A stretch of 64,000 nucleotides of DNA from AA29 sp041481445 (GTDB lineage: Bacteria; Acidobacteriota; Vicinamibacteria; Fen-336). The notes under the pieces were generated by a model that was not told the origin of the DNA, did not search any database, and was given only the letters and a program-made list of their open reading frames with translations. Within the stretch, counting starts at the first letter, position 1. Each line of letters starts with the position of its first letter. The stretch is from positions 19,370-83,369 of the forward strand of contig JBGPBV010000007.1 in NCBI GenBank assembly GCA_041481445.1, written 5' to 3'. This document shows, one piece after another, positions 25,110 to 34,746 of this stretch. Position numbers and translations under genes: made by a program.

Positions 25110-26179
25110 CACGCCACCTTCCCTTCGAGCAGGTCGGCCACGCGGGCGGCGGCGTCGGGGCGGGCCAGCTTCCGCGCCGCCTCCTCCATCGCGGTGAGCC
25201 GGGCGGGGTCGCCGAGCAGCTCGGTGAGGACGGCGGTCAGGCGCTCGGGCGTGAGGTCCTTCTCCTCGATCATGCGCGCCGCCCCCGCCTCCTCCAGGGC
25301 GCGGGCGTTGCTCGTCTGGTGGTCGTCCGCGGCCTGCGCGAAGGGGACGAGCACCGAGGCCTTGCCGGCCGCCGCCAGCTCGGCGGCGGTGGTGGCGCCG
25401 CTGCGGCACAGGACGAGGTCGGCCTGGGCGAAGCGCGTCTCCATGTCGTCGAGGAAGGGCAGCACCTCCGCCTTGCGTCCGGCCGCGTTGTAGGCCTCCG
25501 CCACCTCGTCGCGGGAGGCGGGTCCGGTCTGGTGGACGATCTTGAGCCGGTCCGGCCCCGGCAGCAGGCGGGCGGCCGCGGTCAGCGTGCGGTTGATGAT
25601 CCGCGCGCCCTGGCTGCCCCCGAAGGTGAGCAGGGTCAGCGGCGGCACGTGCCACTTGGGCACCAGCTTCGCGAAGCCGCCGCGGACGGGGTTGCCCGTC
25701 ACCACGCCCTTCTTCCCGAAGAAGCGGCGCGCCTCTTCGTACGAGCAGGCGGCATGGCGCACGAACGGCTTGAGGACGCGGTTGGTGAAGCCGGGCTTGG
25801 CGTTGGGCTCGAGCAGCACCGTCGGGATGCGCAGGAGGGCGGCCACGAGGACGGTCGGCCCGCCCGCGTAGCCGCCGACGCCGAGCACGGCCAGGGGCCG
25901 CAGGCGCCGCACGAGCAGGACGGCCTTGACCATGGCCCACGGCAGCGCGAGGAGGCCCTTGACCATCCGTACGGGCCCGACGCCGTTGAGAGGGAGGATG
26001 GGCAGCAGCTCCAGGTCGTAGCCCGCTTGCGGGACCAGGCGGGACTCGAGTCCCCGCGGCGTCCCCACGAAGACCACGCGCGTCTGGGCGTCGCGGGCCT
26101 TGAGCTCGTCCGCGACCGCGATGCCGGGGAAGAGATGCCCTCCCGTGCCGCCGGCCGCGATGAGGATGGTTCGTGCCAT
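25109..26179 (-). CDS. murG: Lipid II-forming glycosyltransferase MurG
   Basis: A 356-residue GT28 enzyme that transfers GlcNAc to lipid I on the cytoplasmic face of the membrane. G-loop 1 is AAGGTGGHLFPGIAVA at the N-terminus; GVGGYAGGPTVLVA is G-loop 2; GGSQGARIIN is G-loop 3 opening the UDP-GlcNAc domain, followed by CRSGATTAAELAAAGK. Full length, ATG start, 3 bases after the ftsW stop. Confidence 0.96.
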   Translation of the reverse strand: MARTILIAAGGTGGHLFPGIAVADELKARDAQTRVVFVGTPRGLESRLVPQAGYDLELLPILPLNGVGPVRMVKGLLALPWAMVKAVLLVRRLRPLAVLGVGGYAGGPTVLVAALLRIPTVLLEPNAKPGFTNRVLKPFVRHAACSYEEARRFFGKKGVVTGNPVRGGFAKLVPKWHVPPLTLLTFGGSQGARIINRTLTAAARLLPGPDRLKIVHQTGPASRDEVAEAYNAAGRKAEVLPFLDDMETRFAQADLVLCRSGATTAAELAAAGKASVLVPFAQAADDHQTSNARALEEAGAARMIEEKDLTPERLTAVLTELLGDPARLTAMEEAARKLARPDAAARVADLLEGKVA

Positions 26180-26182
26180 GGC

Positions 26183-27274
26183 TCAGTCCGCATGCTGGGT
26201 GATGTTGAGCAGGAAGCCGACGCTCACCAGGGTGAACAGCAGCGACGACCCGCCGGCGCTGATGAACGGCAGGGGTATGCCCTTGGTGGGCAGGAGCCCG
26301 AGCACGACGCTCACGTTGATCAGGGCCTGGAGGACGATGGACAAGGTGAGGCCGGCCGCGAGGTAGGTCCCGAACGCGTCCGGCGCCTTCCAGGCCGCGC
26401 GCACTCCGCGCCAGAGCAGGAGGACGAAGGCCAGGAGGACGGCCCCCGCCCCCAGGAGGCCCAGCTCCTCGCCGATCACGGCGTAGATGAAGTCGCTGTA
26501 CGGGTAGGGCAGGTAGAAGAGCTTCTGGCGGCCCTCCATGAGGCCCACGCCGGTGAGCCCGCCCGTGCCCACCGCGATCAGGCTCTGGATGATCTGGTAC
26601 CCGGAGCCGCGCGCGTCCGACCACGGGTTGAGGTAGGCCTCGATCCGGTCCCGGCGGTAGGCGGCCATCATGATCGCCTGGTAGAGCAGGGGCAGGCCGA
26701 GCAGGGCGAGGGCGGCGAAGTAGCGCAGGCGGACGCCGGCCAGGAACAGCATCACGCAGCCGATGAGGATGATGGTGGCGGCGCTGCCGAGGTCGGGCTG
26801 GATGAAGACGAGGAAGGCGAACCAGCCCAGCAGCAGCAGCACCGGGAAGAGCGAGGGCAGGAACTCGTTGACGTTCTCGCCGCGGCGCTCGAGGTGGTAG
26901 GCCAGGAACAGGATGGTGGCCAGCTTGGCCATCTCCGCCGGCTGCAGCGAGAGCTGGCCCAGCCGGATCCAGCGGTGGGTGTCGTTGACGGCGGGGAGGA
27001 ACAGGACGGCGATGAGCAGGACGAGCGCGCCCATCACCGCCGAGTACACGACGGCCGGGTGCCGCAGCTTCCGGTAGTCCATGCGCATGGCGGAGACCAG
27101 GCAGACCAGACCGACGCAGGCCCAGACCACCTGGCGGATCAGGAAGTGATAGGCGTTGCCGTAGCGCTCCTGGGCCAGGCCGCTCGAGGCGCTCCACACC
27201 ATGACCAGGCCGATGCCGAGCAGGGCCACGGTCACGGCGAAGAGGGAGGCGTCGGAGGAGAGCTTCTTCGCCAT
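26183..27274 (-). CDS. ftsW: Septal SEDS glycosyltransferase FtsW
   Basis: A 363-residue SEDS protein with about ten membrane helices, polymerising lipid II together with FtsI. WSASSGLAQERYGNAYHFLIRQ (shown in part) marks the first loop, HRWIRLGQLSLQPAE is the signature before helix 4, QPDLGSA contains the catalytic Asp, and PLPFISAGGSSLLF near the C-terminus is conserved. It lies between murD and murG, the usual dcw position. Confidence 0.95.
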   Translation of the reverse strand: MAKKLSSDASLFAVTVALLGIGLVMVWSASSGLAQERYGNAYHFLIRQVVWACVGLVCLVSAMRMDYRKLRHPAVVYSAVMGALVLLIAVLFLPAVNDTHRWIRLGQLSLQPAEMAKLATILFLAYHLERRGENVNEFLPSLFPVLLLLGWFAFLVFIQPDLGSAATIILIGCVMLFLAGVRLRYFAALALLGLPLLYQAIMMAAYRRDRIEAYLNPWSDARGSGYQIIQSLIAVGTGGLTGVGLMEGRQKLFYLPYPYSDFIYAVIGEELGLLGAGAVLLAFVLLLWRGVRAAWKAPDAFGTYLAAGLTLSIVLQALINVSVVLGLLPTKGIPLPFISAGGSSLLFTLVSVGFLLNITQHAD

Positions 27275-27297
27275 CTAGCGTCCTCGCGGGGGGGCCA

Positions 27298-28665
27298 TCA
27301 TGGCTGTTTCTTCCGCTCGATCAGGCGGCGCACCTCGTCCTTGAAGGCGCGGCCACGGGCGGCGTAGTCCTCGAACATGTCGAAGGAGGAGCAGGCGGGA
27401 GCCAGGAGCACGACGTCTCCGCGCGCGGCCAGGCCGCGCGCGCGCTCGACCGCCTCCCGCATCGAGCCGCAGGGCACGACGGGGACCACGCCCCCGAGGG
27501 CGGCCACGATGCGGGGGGTGGCCTCGCCGATGGCGAGCACCGCCTTGCCCCGCGCGCGCAAGGCCGGCCCGAGGTCCGCGAAGTCGCCGCCCTTGTAGCG
27601 GCCGCCCAGGATCGGGAGCACCGGACCGTCGAAGGCCTCCAGGCTCCGGCGCGCGGCCTCCACGTTGGTGGCCTTGGAGTCGTTGAAGAAGACCACGCCG
27701 TCGACCTCGGCCACGCGCTCGAGGACGTGCTCGACTCCCGCGTAGGAGCGGACCGCGCGCCCGATGGCGTCGGGCGGCGCGCCCATCAGGCGGGCGGCCG
27801 CCGCCGCCGCCAGCAGGTCGGACGCGAGGTGGGCGCCGGGAAGCCGGACCTCCGCGCGCTCGAACAGCGCCTCGTCCAGGCCGTCCGTCCGCAGGCGCGC
27901 CGTCGCGGCGTCGAAGAACGCGCCCTGGGTCGCGCCCGCCACGGGATGGAATGCGACCTGCCGCGCGCGCCCCCGCCGGGCGAGGGCGAGCACGGCCGGA
28001 TCGTCGGCGTTGACCACCGCCCAGTCCCCCTCGTCCTGGTTCGCGAAGATGCGCGCCTTGGCCTGCGCGTACTCCTCGTAGCTCGCGTGGCGGTCGAGGT
28101 GGTCGGCGGAGAGGTTGAGGAAGACGGCCACGTGGGGCCGGAAGGTCTCGGTGCCCTCGAGCTGGAAGCTCGAGACCTCCAGCACGAACACCGTCCGGTC
28201 GGTCGAGCCGTCGACGATCCCGGTCAGGGCCTGGCCGATGTTCCCGCCCACCCGCACGTCACCGCCCTTCTCGCGCAGCATGGCGCCCATGGCGGCGGTG
28301 GTGGTCGACTTGCCCTTGGTGCCCGTCACCGCCGCCACCGTGCCCTTCAGGAGGCGAAAGCCCAGCTCCAGCTCCGCGAGCACGGGGACTCCGGCCACCC
28401 GCGCCGCCTGCAGCTCCGGGATGGTGGAGGGGACGCCCGGAGACACCACGATCATCGAGGCGCCCGTGAACGTCTCCGTGCGATGCCCGCCCGTCTCCAG
28501 GCGCACGCCCTCCTTCTCCAGGTCTAGGACCTCCGCCGGGAGCTCCCCCGGCCCTTTCCGGTCGGTGGCCACGACCCGCGCCCCCCGCCGCGCGCAGAGC
28601 CGCGCCGCCGCGACACCCGAGCGCGCGAGGCCGACCACCACGACGTCTTTCCCCTCCAGCTCCAT
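27298..28665 (-). CDS. murD: UDP-MurNAc-L-alanine--D-glutamate ligase MurD
   Basis: A 455-residue Mur ligase. GLARSGVAAARL near the N-terminus is the MurD UMA-binding motif, GTKGKSTTTAAMGAML the ATP loop near residue 112, FLNLSADHLDRH the metal region and FFNDSKATNVEA the family-specific C-terminal motif that binds D-Glu. It adds D-Glu to UDP-MurNAc-L-Ala. ATG start; 39 bases separate it from the mraY stop. Confidence 0.95.
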   Translation of the reverse strand: MELEGKDVVVVGLARSGVAAARLCARRGARVVATDRKGPGELPAEVLDLEKEGVRLETGGHRTETFTGASMIVVSPGVPSTIPELQAARVAGVPVLAELELGFRLLKGTVAAVTGTKGKSTTTAAMGAMLREKGGDVRVGGNIGQALTGIVDGSTDRTVFVLEVSSFQLEGTETFRPHVAVFLNLSADHLDRHASYEEYAQAKARIFANQDEGDWAVVNADDPAVLALARRGRARQVAFHPVAGATQGAFFDAATARLRTDGLDEALFERAEVRLPGAHLASDLLAAAAAARLMGAPPDAIGRAVRSYAGVEHVLERVAEVDGVVFFNDSKATNVEAARRSLEAFDGPVLPILGGRYKGGDFADLGPALRARGKAVLAIGEATPRIVAALGGVVPVVPCGSMREAVERARGLAARGDVVLLAPACSSFDMFEDYAARGRAFKDEVRRLIERKKQP

Positions 28666-28704
28666 GGGCTCCTCACGGCGACCGGAACATCCTCATCGGC
28701 GCTC

Positions 28705-29796
28705 TCACCTCAGCTTCACCGTCGTGAGGCTCAGCAAGGCGAAGATGAAGGCGACGATCCAGAAGCGGACGACGACCTGCGTCTCCTTCCAGCCGATGAG
28801 CTCGAAGTGGTGGTGCAGGGGAGCCATTCGGAAGACGCGCTTGCCGCGCAGCTTGAACGACACGACCTGCACGATCACGGACAGCGCCTCGATCACGAAC
28901 ATCGCGCCGATGCTGAAGAACAGCACCTCCTGTTTGGTGAGGATGGCCACGGTGCCGAGCGCGCCGCCGAGGGCCAGCGAGCCCACGTCGCCCATGAAGA
29001 TGTGGGCGGGATAGCAGTTCCACCAGAGGAACCCCGTCGAGGCCCCCACCATCGCCCCCATGAAGATCGTGACCTCGCCCACGCGCGGGATGAACAGCAG
29101 GTCGAGGTAGCGCGAGAACACCGCGTGGCCGGTCACGTAGGTGAGCACGGTGAAGGCGGCGGCGGCGATGAGGGTGGTGCCGATGGCGAGGCCGTCGAGG
29201 CCGTCGGTCAGGTTCACCGCGTTGGAGGCGAAGGCCACGAACAGCACCGCGAACGGGATGTAGAGCAGGCCCAGGTCGGGCAGGAGGGTCTTGAAGAAGG
29301 GCAGGGTGATGTGGGTCGAGTAGGTGGCGGGGTCCACCCGCGCGAACCCGTAGACGTAGACCCCGATCGCGAAGCCGATGGCGAGCTGGAGGTAGAGCTT
29401 GCTCCAGCCGCGCAGGCCGAGGCTCTGCTTCTTGACGACCTTCAGGTAGTCGTCGGCGAAGCCGATGGCGCCGAAGGCCACCGTCGACAGGACGGCGATC
29501 CAGACGTTGCGGTTGGTCAGGTTCGCCCACAGGAGGGTGGGGATCACGATGCCGGCCAGGATGAGCAGGCCCCCCATGGTGGGAGTGCCCTTCTTGGCCT
29601 GATGGGCCTGCGGCCCCTCCTCGCGGATGTACTGCCCGACCTGCAATCGCCGCAGCCGCTCGATCATCCAGGGGCCGAGGATGAGCACGAGGAAGAGCGC
29701 GGTGAGGCTGGCCACGGCCGTGCGGAACGTGATGTACCGGACCACGTTGAACCCGGACACCTGCGTGTGGAGCGGGTACAGGAGGTGGTAGAGCAT
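28705..29796 (-). CDS. mraY: Phospho-MurNAc-pentapeptide translocase MraY
   Basis: A 363-residue integral membrane enzyme making lipid I from UDP-MurNAc-pentapeptide and undecaprenyl phosphate. GPQAHQAKKGTPTMGGLLIL is the N-terminal signature, FADDYLKV supplies the catalytic Asp pair, NLTDGLDGLAIG a further active-site loop and APLHHHFEL the conserved histidine cluster. The ATG overlaps the murF stop (TGATG). Confidence 0.97.
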   Translation of the reverse strand: MLYHLLYPLHTQVSGFNVVRYITFRTAVASLTALFLVLILGPWMIERLRRLQVGQYIREEGPQAHQAKKGTPTMGGLLILAGIVIPTLLWANLTNRNVWIAVLSTVAFGAIGFADDYLKVVKKQSLGLRGWSKLYLQLAIGFAIGVYVYGFARVDPATYSTHITLPFFKTLLPDLGLLYIPFAVLFVAFASNAVNLTDGLDGLAIGTTLIAAAAFTVLTYVTGHAVFSRYLDLLFIPRVGEVTIFMGAMVGASTGFLWWNCYPAHIFMGDVGSLALGGALGTVAILTKQEVLFFSIGAMFVIEALSVIVQVVSFKLRGKRVFRMAPLHHHFELIGWKETQVVVRFWIVAFIFALLSLTTVKLR

Positions 29797-31214
29797 CAGC
29801 GCCCATCCGTTTCGCCGAAGCGCGCCACCAGCGCCTCCACCACCTTCTCCATGTGCGCCCCGTGCGAGCCCTTGACGAGGACGGCGTCACCCGGCGCCAC
29901 CAGCGTGGCGACCTCGGCCGCCGCCGCCGCCGAGTCCGGGAACTCGCGCAGGGCGGACACGGCGAAGCCGGCGCCGCGCGCGCCCTGCACGAACTCGCGC
30001 CCGAGCGCGCCCACCCCGACCACCGCGTCCGCGCGGCCGGCCAGCTTCGCGCCCGTCTCACGGTGCAGCTCCGGCCCCGTGGGCCCCAGCTCGAGCATGT
30101 CGCCCAGGATCACGACCCGCCGGCCCGGCGCGGCCAAGCCGAGCGCGGCCACCGCCGCCTCCACCGCGATCGGGTTCGAGTTGTAGCTGTCGTCGAGCAG
30201 CGTGATGCCCTGGCCCAGCCGGCGCACCTCTCCGCGGCTGCGGGCCGCCTTCATCTGCGTGGCCGCCTCCACGATGGTCTCCGCGGGCACGCCGAGGGTG
30301 TGGGCGGCGGCGGCGGCGGCCAGGAAGTTCATCAGGAAGTGGGGCCCGGGCAGGGGCAGGGCCACGTCGTGGGCCCGCCCGTCCAGGCGCAGGTCGAAGC
30401 GCATGCCGTGGATCGTCCCCCGCCAGCTCTCCGCGGAGACGTCGCACCGGCGGTCGCGCCCGAACCAGACCGTGCGGCCCTTGCGCTCCTCCCCGATCCT
30501 CCGGACGCGCGGGTCCTCCCAGTTGAGGACGGCCACGCCGTCGGCGTCGAGCCCCTCCAGGATCTCCGCCTTGGCCGCCGCGATCGCGTCCACGGAATCG
30601 AAGAACTCGAGGTGCACGGGTGCGACCATCGTGATGACGGCGACGTCGGGACGCGCGATGGAGGAGAGCTCGCGCAGCTCACCCGCGGCGGACATGCCGA
30701 GCTCCAGGACGGAGAAGCGGTGCTCGGGCCGGAGGCGCAGCAGGGTCAGGGGGAGGCCGTACTGGTTGTTCAGGTTCCCTTCCGTCTTGAGGACCGGGCC
30801 CTGGGTGGCCAAGAGCGCCGCCGTCATCTCCTTGGTGGTCGTCTTGCCCGCGGAGCCGGTGACGGCGACGACGGGGATGGCGGCCTGGAGGCGCACGTAA
30901 CGGCCGAGGTCCTTGAGGGCCTGCGTGGTCTCGCCCACGTGGACGAGCGGGAAGCCCTCCGGCGCCGGGACGTCGCGATGGACGATCGCCGCCGCCGCGC
31001 CCTTCTCGATCGCGGGGGCCAGGAAGTCGTGGCCGTCGAAGCGCGGCCCCTTCACGGCCACGAAGAGCTGCCCGCGCGCGATGGTGCGCGAGTCGATGGA
31101 GACCCCGGAGACGCCCGTGGCCGGGGGGCGCCCGGCCAGGCGGCCGCCGGTGGCCCCGGCGATGGCGTCCAAGGTGAGCGTGGCGTCGAGGGGGGTCACG
31201 GGGGCTCCCTTCAT
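29796..31214 (-). CDS. murF: UDP-MurNAc-tripeptide--D-alanyl-D-alanine ligase MurF
   Basis: A 472-residue Mur ligase that completes the pentapeptide. The N-terminal domain contains DSRTIARGQLFVAVKGPRFDGHDF in parts, the ATP loop is GSAGKTTTKEM, NNQYGLPLTLL is a MurF hallmark, and LLDDSYNSNP matches the C-terminal family motif. ATG overlaps the murE stop by four bases (ATGA). Confidence 0.95.
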   Translation of the reverse strand: MKGAPVTPLDATLTLDAIAGATGGRLAGRPPATGVSGVSIDSRTIARGQLFVAVKGPRFDGHDFLAPAIEKGAAAAIVHRDVPAPEGFPLVHVGETTQALKDLGRYVRLQAAIPVVAVTGSAGKTTTKEMTAALLATQGPVLKTEGNLNNQYGLPLTLLRLRPEHRFSVLELGMSAAGELRELSSIARPDVAVITMVAPVHLEFFDSVDAIAAAKAEILEGLDADGVAVLNWEDPRVRRIGEERKGRTVWFGRDRRCDVSAESWRGTIHGMRFDLRLDGRAHDVALPLPGPHFLMNFLAAAAAAHTLGVPAETIVEAATQMKAARSRGEVRRLGQGITLLDDSYNSNPIAVEAAVAALGLAAPGRRVVILGDMLELGPTGPELHRETGAKLAGRADAVVGVGALGREFVQGARGAGFAVSALREFPDSAAAAAEVATLVAPGDAVLVKGSHGAHMEKVVEALVARFGETDGR

Positions 31215-32686
31215 GACTTGCCCGACCGGAGGGCGAGCCGGGACAGGATGTCCCGGGCCACCTGCCGGTCGTCGAAGGGGACCGTGCGGTCCCGCAGGAC
31301 CTGGTAGGTCTCGTGGCCCTTGCCGGCGATCACGACCGCGTCGCCCGGCTGCGCCATCTCCAGCGCCCGCGCGATCGCCTCGCGGCGGTCCACGATGGCG
31401 TGGCGCTCGGCCTTGCGGCCGCCGTTCATCCCCCTCTGTATCTCTTCGAGAATAGCCTCCGGGGGCTCGGAGCGGGGGTTGTCGGAAGTGACGATCACGA
31501 TGTCGCTCAGGCGCGAGGCGACCGCGCCCATGAGCGGCCGCTTGGTGCGGTCGCGGTCGCCGCCGCAGCCGAACACGGTGATGACCCGCGACGGCCCCAG
31601 CTCGCGCACCGTCTCCAGCAGGTTCTTGAGCGCGTCGTCGGTGTGGGCGTAGTCCACGATGACGGTGAAGCCGGCCGCCCCCGGCACGCGCTCCAGCCGG
31701 CCGGGCACGCCGGTCACGGTGGCCAGACCGGCCCGCGCCACCTCGGGGGCCACGCCCAGCGCCACCGACGCCGCGAAGCCGGCCAGCAGGTTCTGGACGT
31801 TGAAGCGCCCGACCAGCGCCGTCTTGACGTCCTGCGCGCCGGAGGGCCCGACGATGCGGAAGCGCGTGCCCTCCAGGCCCAGGCGGATGTCCTCCGCCCG
31901 GAAGTCCGCGGGCCGCTCGAGGCCGTAGGTCCAGACGGGCGCGCGGGCGGCGGAGACGAGGTCTCCCGCGCGGTCGTCGTCGGCGTTGATGACGGCGCGG
32001 CCGTCCGGCCGCAGGAGGTCCGAGAACAGCTTCCGCTTGGCCTGGAAGTACGAGTCCATGTCGCCGTGGAAGTCGAGGTGGTCGCGGGTGAGGTTGGTGA
32101 ACACGGCCACGCGGAACTCACAGCCGGCCACGCGCTGGAGCTCCAGGGAATGCGACGAGACCTCGAGCACGGCGTGCGAGCAGCCCTCGTCCACCATCTC
32201 GCGCAGGAGGGCCTGCAGGTCGGAGGACTCGGGCGTGGTGCGCGTGGCGTCGGCCAGGCGGTCGCCGATCCGGTACTGGACGGTGCCGAGCAGGCCCACC
32301 CGGTGGCCGGCCGCGCGCAGGGCGGCGTCGATCAGGTACGTGGTCGTGGTCTTGCCGTTGGTGCCGGTCACGCCGACCAGCTCGAGAGAGCGCCCCGGCT
32401 GTCCGAGCACCTCCGCCGAGAGCAGGGCCAGGGCCTCGCGGGCGTCCGGCACCCTCAGCCAGGGGCCCCCCGGCTCGGCCTCGCGCTCGGACGCCACCGC
32501 CGCCGCCCCCTTCTTGCGGGCGGCCTCCACGAACTGGTGGCCGTCCGCGGCCAGCCCCTTGATGGCGACGAACAGCGCCCCCGGTCCCGCCTTGCGCGAG
32601 TCGTGGGTCACGGTCGTGATCGCGGTGGCGGGATCGCCGGCCAGGACCGACCCCGGCAGGCGAAGGGCGAGATCGGCGAGCCTCAT
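31211..32686 (-). CDS. murE: UDP-MurNAc-tripeptide synthetase MurE (meso-DAP type)
   Basis: A 491-residue Mur ligase adding the third stem residue. HDSRKAGPGALFVAIKG is the UMA motif, GTNGKTTTTYLI the ATP loop near residue 110, and TSDNPRSEPPE in the C-terminal domain is the DNPR specificity motif of enzymes using meso-diaminopimelate. This predicts Gram-negative type peptidoglycan. The ATG overlaps the ftsI stop (ATGA). The frame is open far upstream but only through antisense-like sequence. Confidence 0.95.
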   Translation of the reverse strand: MRLADLALRLPGSVLAGDPATAITTVTHDSRKAGPGALFVAIKGLAADGHQFVEAARKKGAAAVASEREAEPGGPWLRVPDAREALALLSAEVLGQPGRSLELVGVTGTNGKTTTTYLIDAALRAAGHRVGLLGTVQYRIGDRLADATRTTPESSDLQALLREMVDEGCSHAVLEVSSHSLELQRVAGCEFRVAVFTNLTRDHLDFHGDMDSYFQAKRKLFSDLLRPDGRAVINADDDRAGDLVSAARAPVWTYGLERPADFRAEDIRLGLEGTRFRIVGPSGAQDVKTALVGRFNVQNLLAGFAASVALGVAPEVARAGLATVTGVPGRLERVPGAAGFTVIVDYAHTDDALKNLLETVRELGPSRVITVFGCGGDRDRTKRPLMGAVASRLSDIVIVTSDNPRSEPPEAILEEIQRGMNGGRKAERHAIVDRREAIARALEMAQPGDAVVIAGKGHETYQVLRDRTVPFDDRQVARDILSRLALRSGKS

Positions 32687-34746
32687 CGGGCCGCCGCCCC
32701 CAGGGACGCGCTCGCCGTCACCGGAGAGGGCGCGGTCGTGGCCGCTCCTCCGAGATGGAGCACGCAGGTCATGCCCGCCTCGATCTCCGTCCCCGGCTCC
32801 GGCGATTGCGTGACCACGCGGCCGGATCCCTTCAGCTCCACGATGAGGCCGAGGCGGGCGGCGGTGGTCGCCCCTTCCCGCGCCGACCAGCCGCGCAGGT
32901 CGGGCATGCGGTCCGGATACCCGGCCGGGCCGCCGCCGGAGGTGGTGGACCCTGCGCTCGTGTCCGCGGCGGCCGCCGGACGGTAGGCCGCCGGATGCGC
33001 CGTCTCCGGCCGGAACCCGGTGGCGCGCAGGACGCGGCCGGGGTCGTCGGGAGGCACGGCCAGCCGGCGCAGCGCGGGCTCGGCGATGCGCGCGAACAGC
33101 GGGGCGGCCACGTCGCCGCCCTCGTTGGCGGGCCCGCGCGGGGTGTCGAGCGACACGAGCACGACGATGGCCGGGCGCGAGGCGGGCACGAACCCCACGA
33201 ACGAGGCCACGTGATCGACCATCGAGTAGTGGCCGGACGCATCGACCTTCTGGGCGGTGCCCGTCTTGCCGGCCACGGCGTACCCGGGGAAGGCGGCGCG
33301 GTGGCCCGTCCCCCGCAGGACCACCCCGCGCAGGATGTCGGTCAGGGTGTCCGCGGTGGCGGCGTCCACCACCCGCCGCACCGCGGTCGGGCGGGCCTCG
33401 CGCACCACCCGTCCCTCGCTGTCCTCGATCTCGCGCACGATGATCGGCTTCATGAGGTACCCGCCGTTGGCCACCGCCGCCACCGCCGCCGTCATCTGCA
33501 GGGCGGTCACGCCGATCTCCTGGCCGAAAGCGAGGGTGGGCAGGCTCAGGGCGCTCCAGCGGTTGGGCGGGCGCAGGAGGCCGCCGGACTCCCCCGGCAG
33601 CTCCACGCCGGTGGCGGCTCCGAAGCCGAACTGCCGCATGTAGCGGTTGAAGTTGTCGCGCCCCAGCCGCTGGGCGATGCGGGCCACGCCCACGTCGCTC
33701 GACTTGGCGATGACGTCGCGGAAGGTGAGCTGGTCGAAGACCTTGTGATCGTTGATGCGGATGCCCGCCACCTCGAGCGCGCCGTGGCCGCAGTCGATCA
33801 CCTCGTCGGGATCGACCACTTTCTCCTCGAGGCCGGCGGCGGCGGTGATGATCTTGAACATGCTGCCCGGCTCGTAGGCGTCGGCGACCGCGCGGTTGCG
33901 CCAGCGCGAGCTCGGATAGGCGCCGAAGCGGTTCGGGTTGAAGGTGGGGCGGTTGGCCAGGGCCAGGATCTCGCCCGTGCGCGGGTCCATGACCACCGCC
34001 ACTCCCGACTGCGCCCCCGTGTCCTGCACCGCCTTCTCCAGCTCCCGCTCGGCCACGTGCTGGATGGCGTCGTCGATGGTGAGCACGACGGTGTGGCCCT
34101 CGGTGGACGGCTTCTCGGTGTGGCCGAGCGCGCGCCGGCGGGCGTCCGTGCGGATCACCACCTTGGCCGCGCGGCCGCGCATCACGTCCTCGAACGCGTA
34201 CTCGATCCCGCTCATGCCCGTGTTGTCGAGGCCCACGTAGCCGATGACGTGCGCGGCCAGCTCGCGCTGCGGGTAGTAGCGGCGGTTCTCGGTCAGGAAG
34301 CCGACGCCCTCGAGCTGGAGGGCGCGCACCGCGCGTGCGGTGCCGGGGTCCACCTTTCGCCGCACCCACACGAAGGCGCGCGTCTTCTCGAGCTGGGCGT
34401 GCAGCTCCTTGCGCGCGGAGGCGTCGAGCCCGAGGGCGCGGGCGAGGGCGGCGGCGGTGCCCGCCGCGTCCTCGATGTCCTGGGGCACCGCGTAGATGCT
34501 CTCCGCGTCCACGCTCACGGCCAGGGGATGGCCGCTCCGGTCCACGATCGCCCCCCGGCGCGGGTCGAGGTTGATCGTGCGCTCGCTCTGGCGCGCGGCC
34601 TGGCGCTCGTAGGAGGCGCGGTCCATGAGCTGGATCTGGACCAGGCGCATCACCACCACCAGCGCCCACAGGCAGGCGGAGAGGGCCACCAGCATGAGGC
34701 GCAGCCGCACCATGCGCTCGCGGGCGGACAAGGGGGCCGGGGTCAT
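32683..34746 (-). CDS. ftsI: Septal peptidoglycan transpeptidase FtsI (PBP) with PASTA domain
   Basis: A 687-residue class B penicillin-binding protein. One N-terminal helix (about 16-38) precedes the dimerisation domain with RGAIVDRSGHPLA. The transpeptidase motifs are SMFK (Ser295, Lys298), SSD (349-351) and KTG (494-496). SSD replaces the SxN most FtsI proteins carry. After an Ala/Pro/Thr linker the C-terminus holds one PASTA-like domain (MPDLRGWSAREGATTAARLG in part), a feature more often linked to Gram-positive PBPs. ATG 34746 overlaps the ftsL stop. Confidence 0.94.
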   Translation of the reverse strand: MTPAPLSARERMVRLRLMLVALSACLWALVVVMRLVQIQLMDRASYERQAARQSERTINLDPRRGAIVDRSGHPLAVSVDAESIYAVPQDIEDAAGTAAALARALGLDASARKELHAQLEKTRAFVWVRRKVDPGTARAVRALQLEGVGFLTENRRYYPQRELAAHVIGYVGLDNTGMSGIEYAFEDVMRGRAAKVVIRTDARRRALGHTEKPSTEGHTVVLTIDDAIQHVAERELEKAVQDTGAQSGVAVVMDPRTGEILALANRPTFNPNRFGAYPSSRWRNRAVADAYEPGSMFKIITAAAGLEEKVVDPDEVIDCGHGALEVAGIRINDHKVFDQLTFRDVIAKSSDVGVARIAQRLGRDNFNRYMRQFGFGAATGVELPGESGGLLRPPNRWSALSLPTLAFGQEIGVTALQMTAAVAAVANGGYLMKPIIVREIEDSEGRVVREARPTAVRRVVDAATADTLTDILRGVVLRGTGHRAAFPGYAVAGKTGTAQKVDASGHYSMVDHVASFVGFVPASRPAIVVLVSLDTPRGPANEGGDVAAPLFARIAEPALRRLAVPPDDPGRVLRATGFRPETAHPAAYRPAAAADTSAGSTTSGGGPAGYPDRMPDLRGWSAREGATTAARLGLIVELKGSGRVVTQSPEPGTEIEAGMTCVLHLGGAATTAPSPVTASASLGAAAR

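Noticed and set aside
25319..27367. A 682-codon plus-strand frame across murG and ftsW
   Set aside because: It is antisense to two certain genes and has biased low-information composition.
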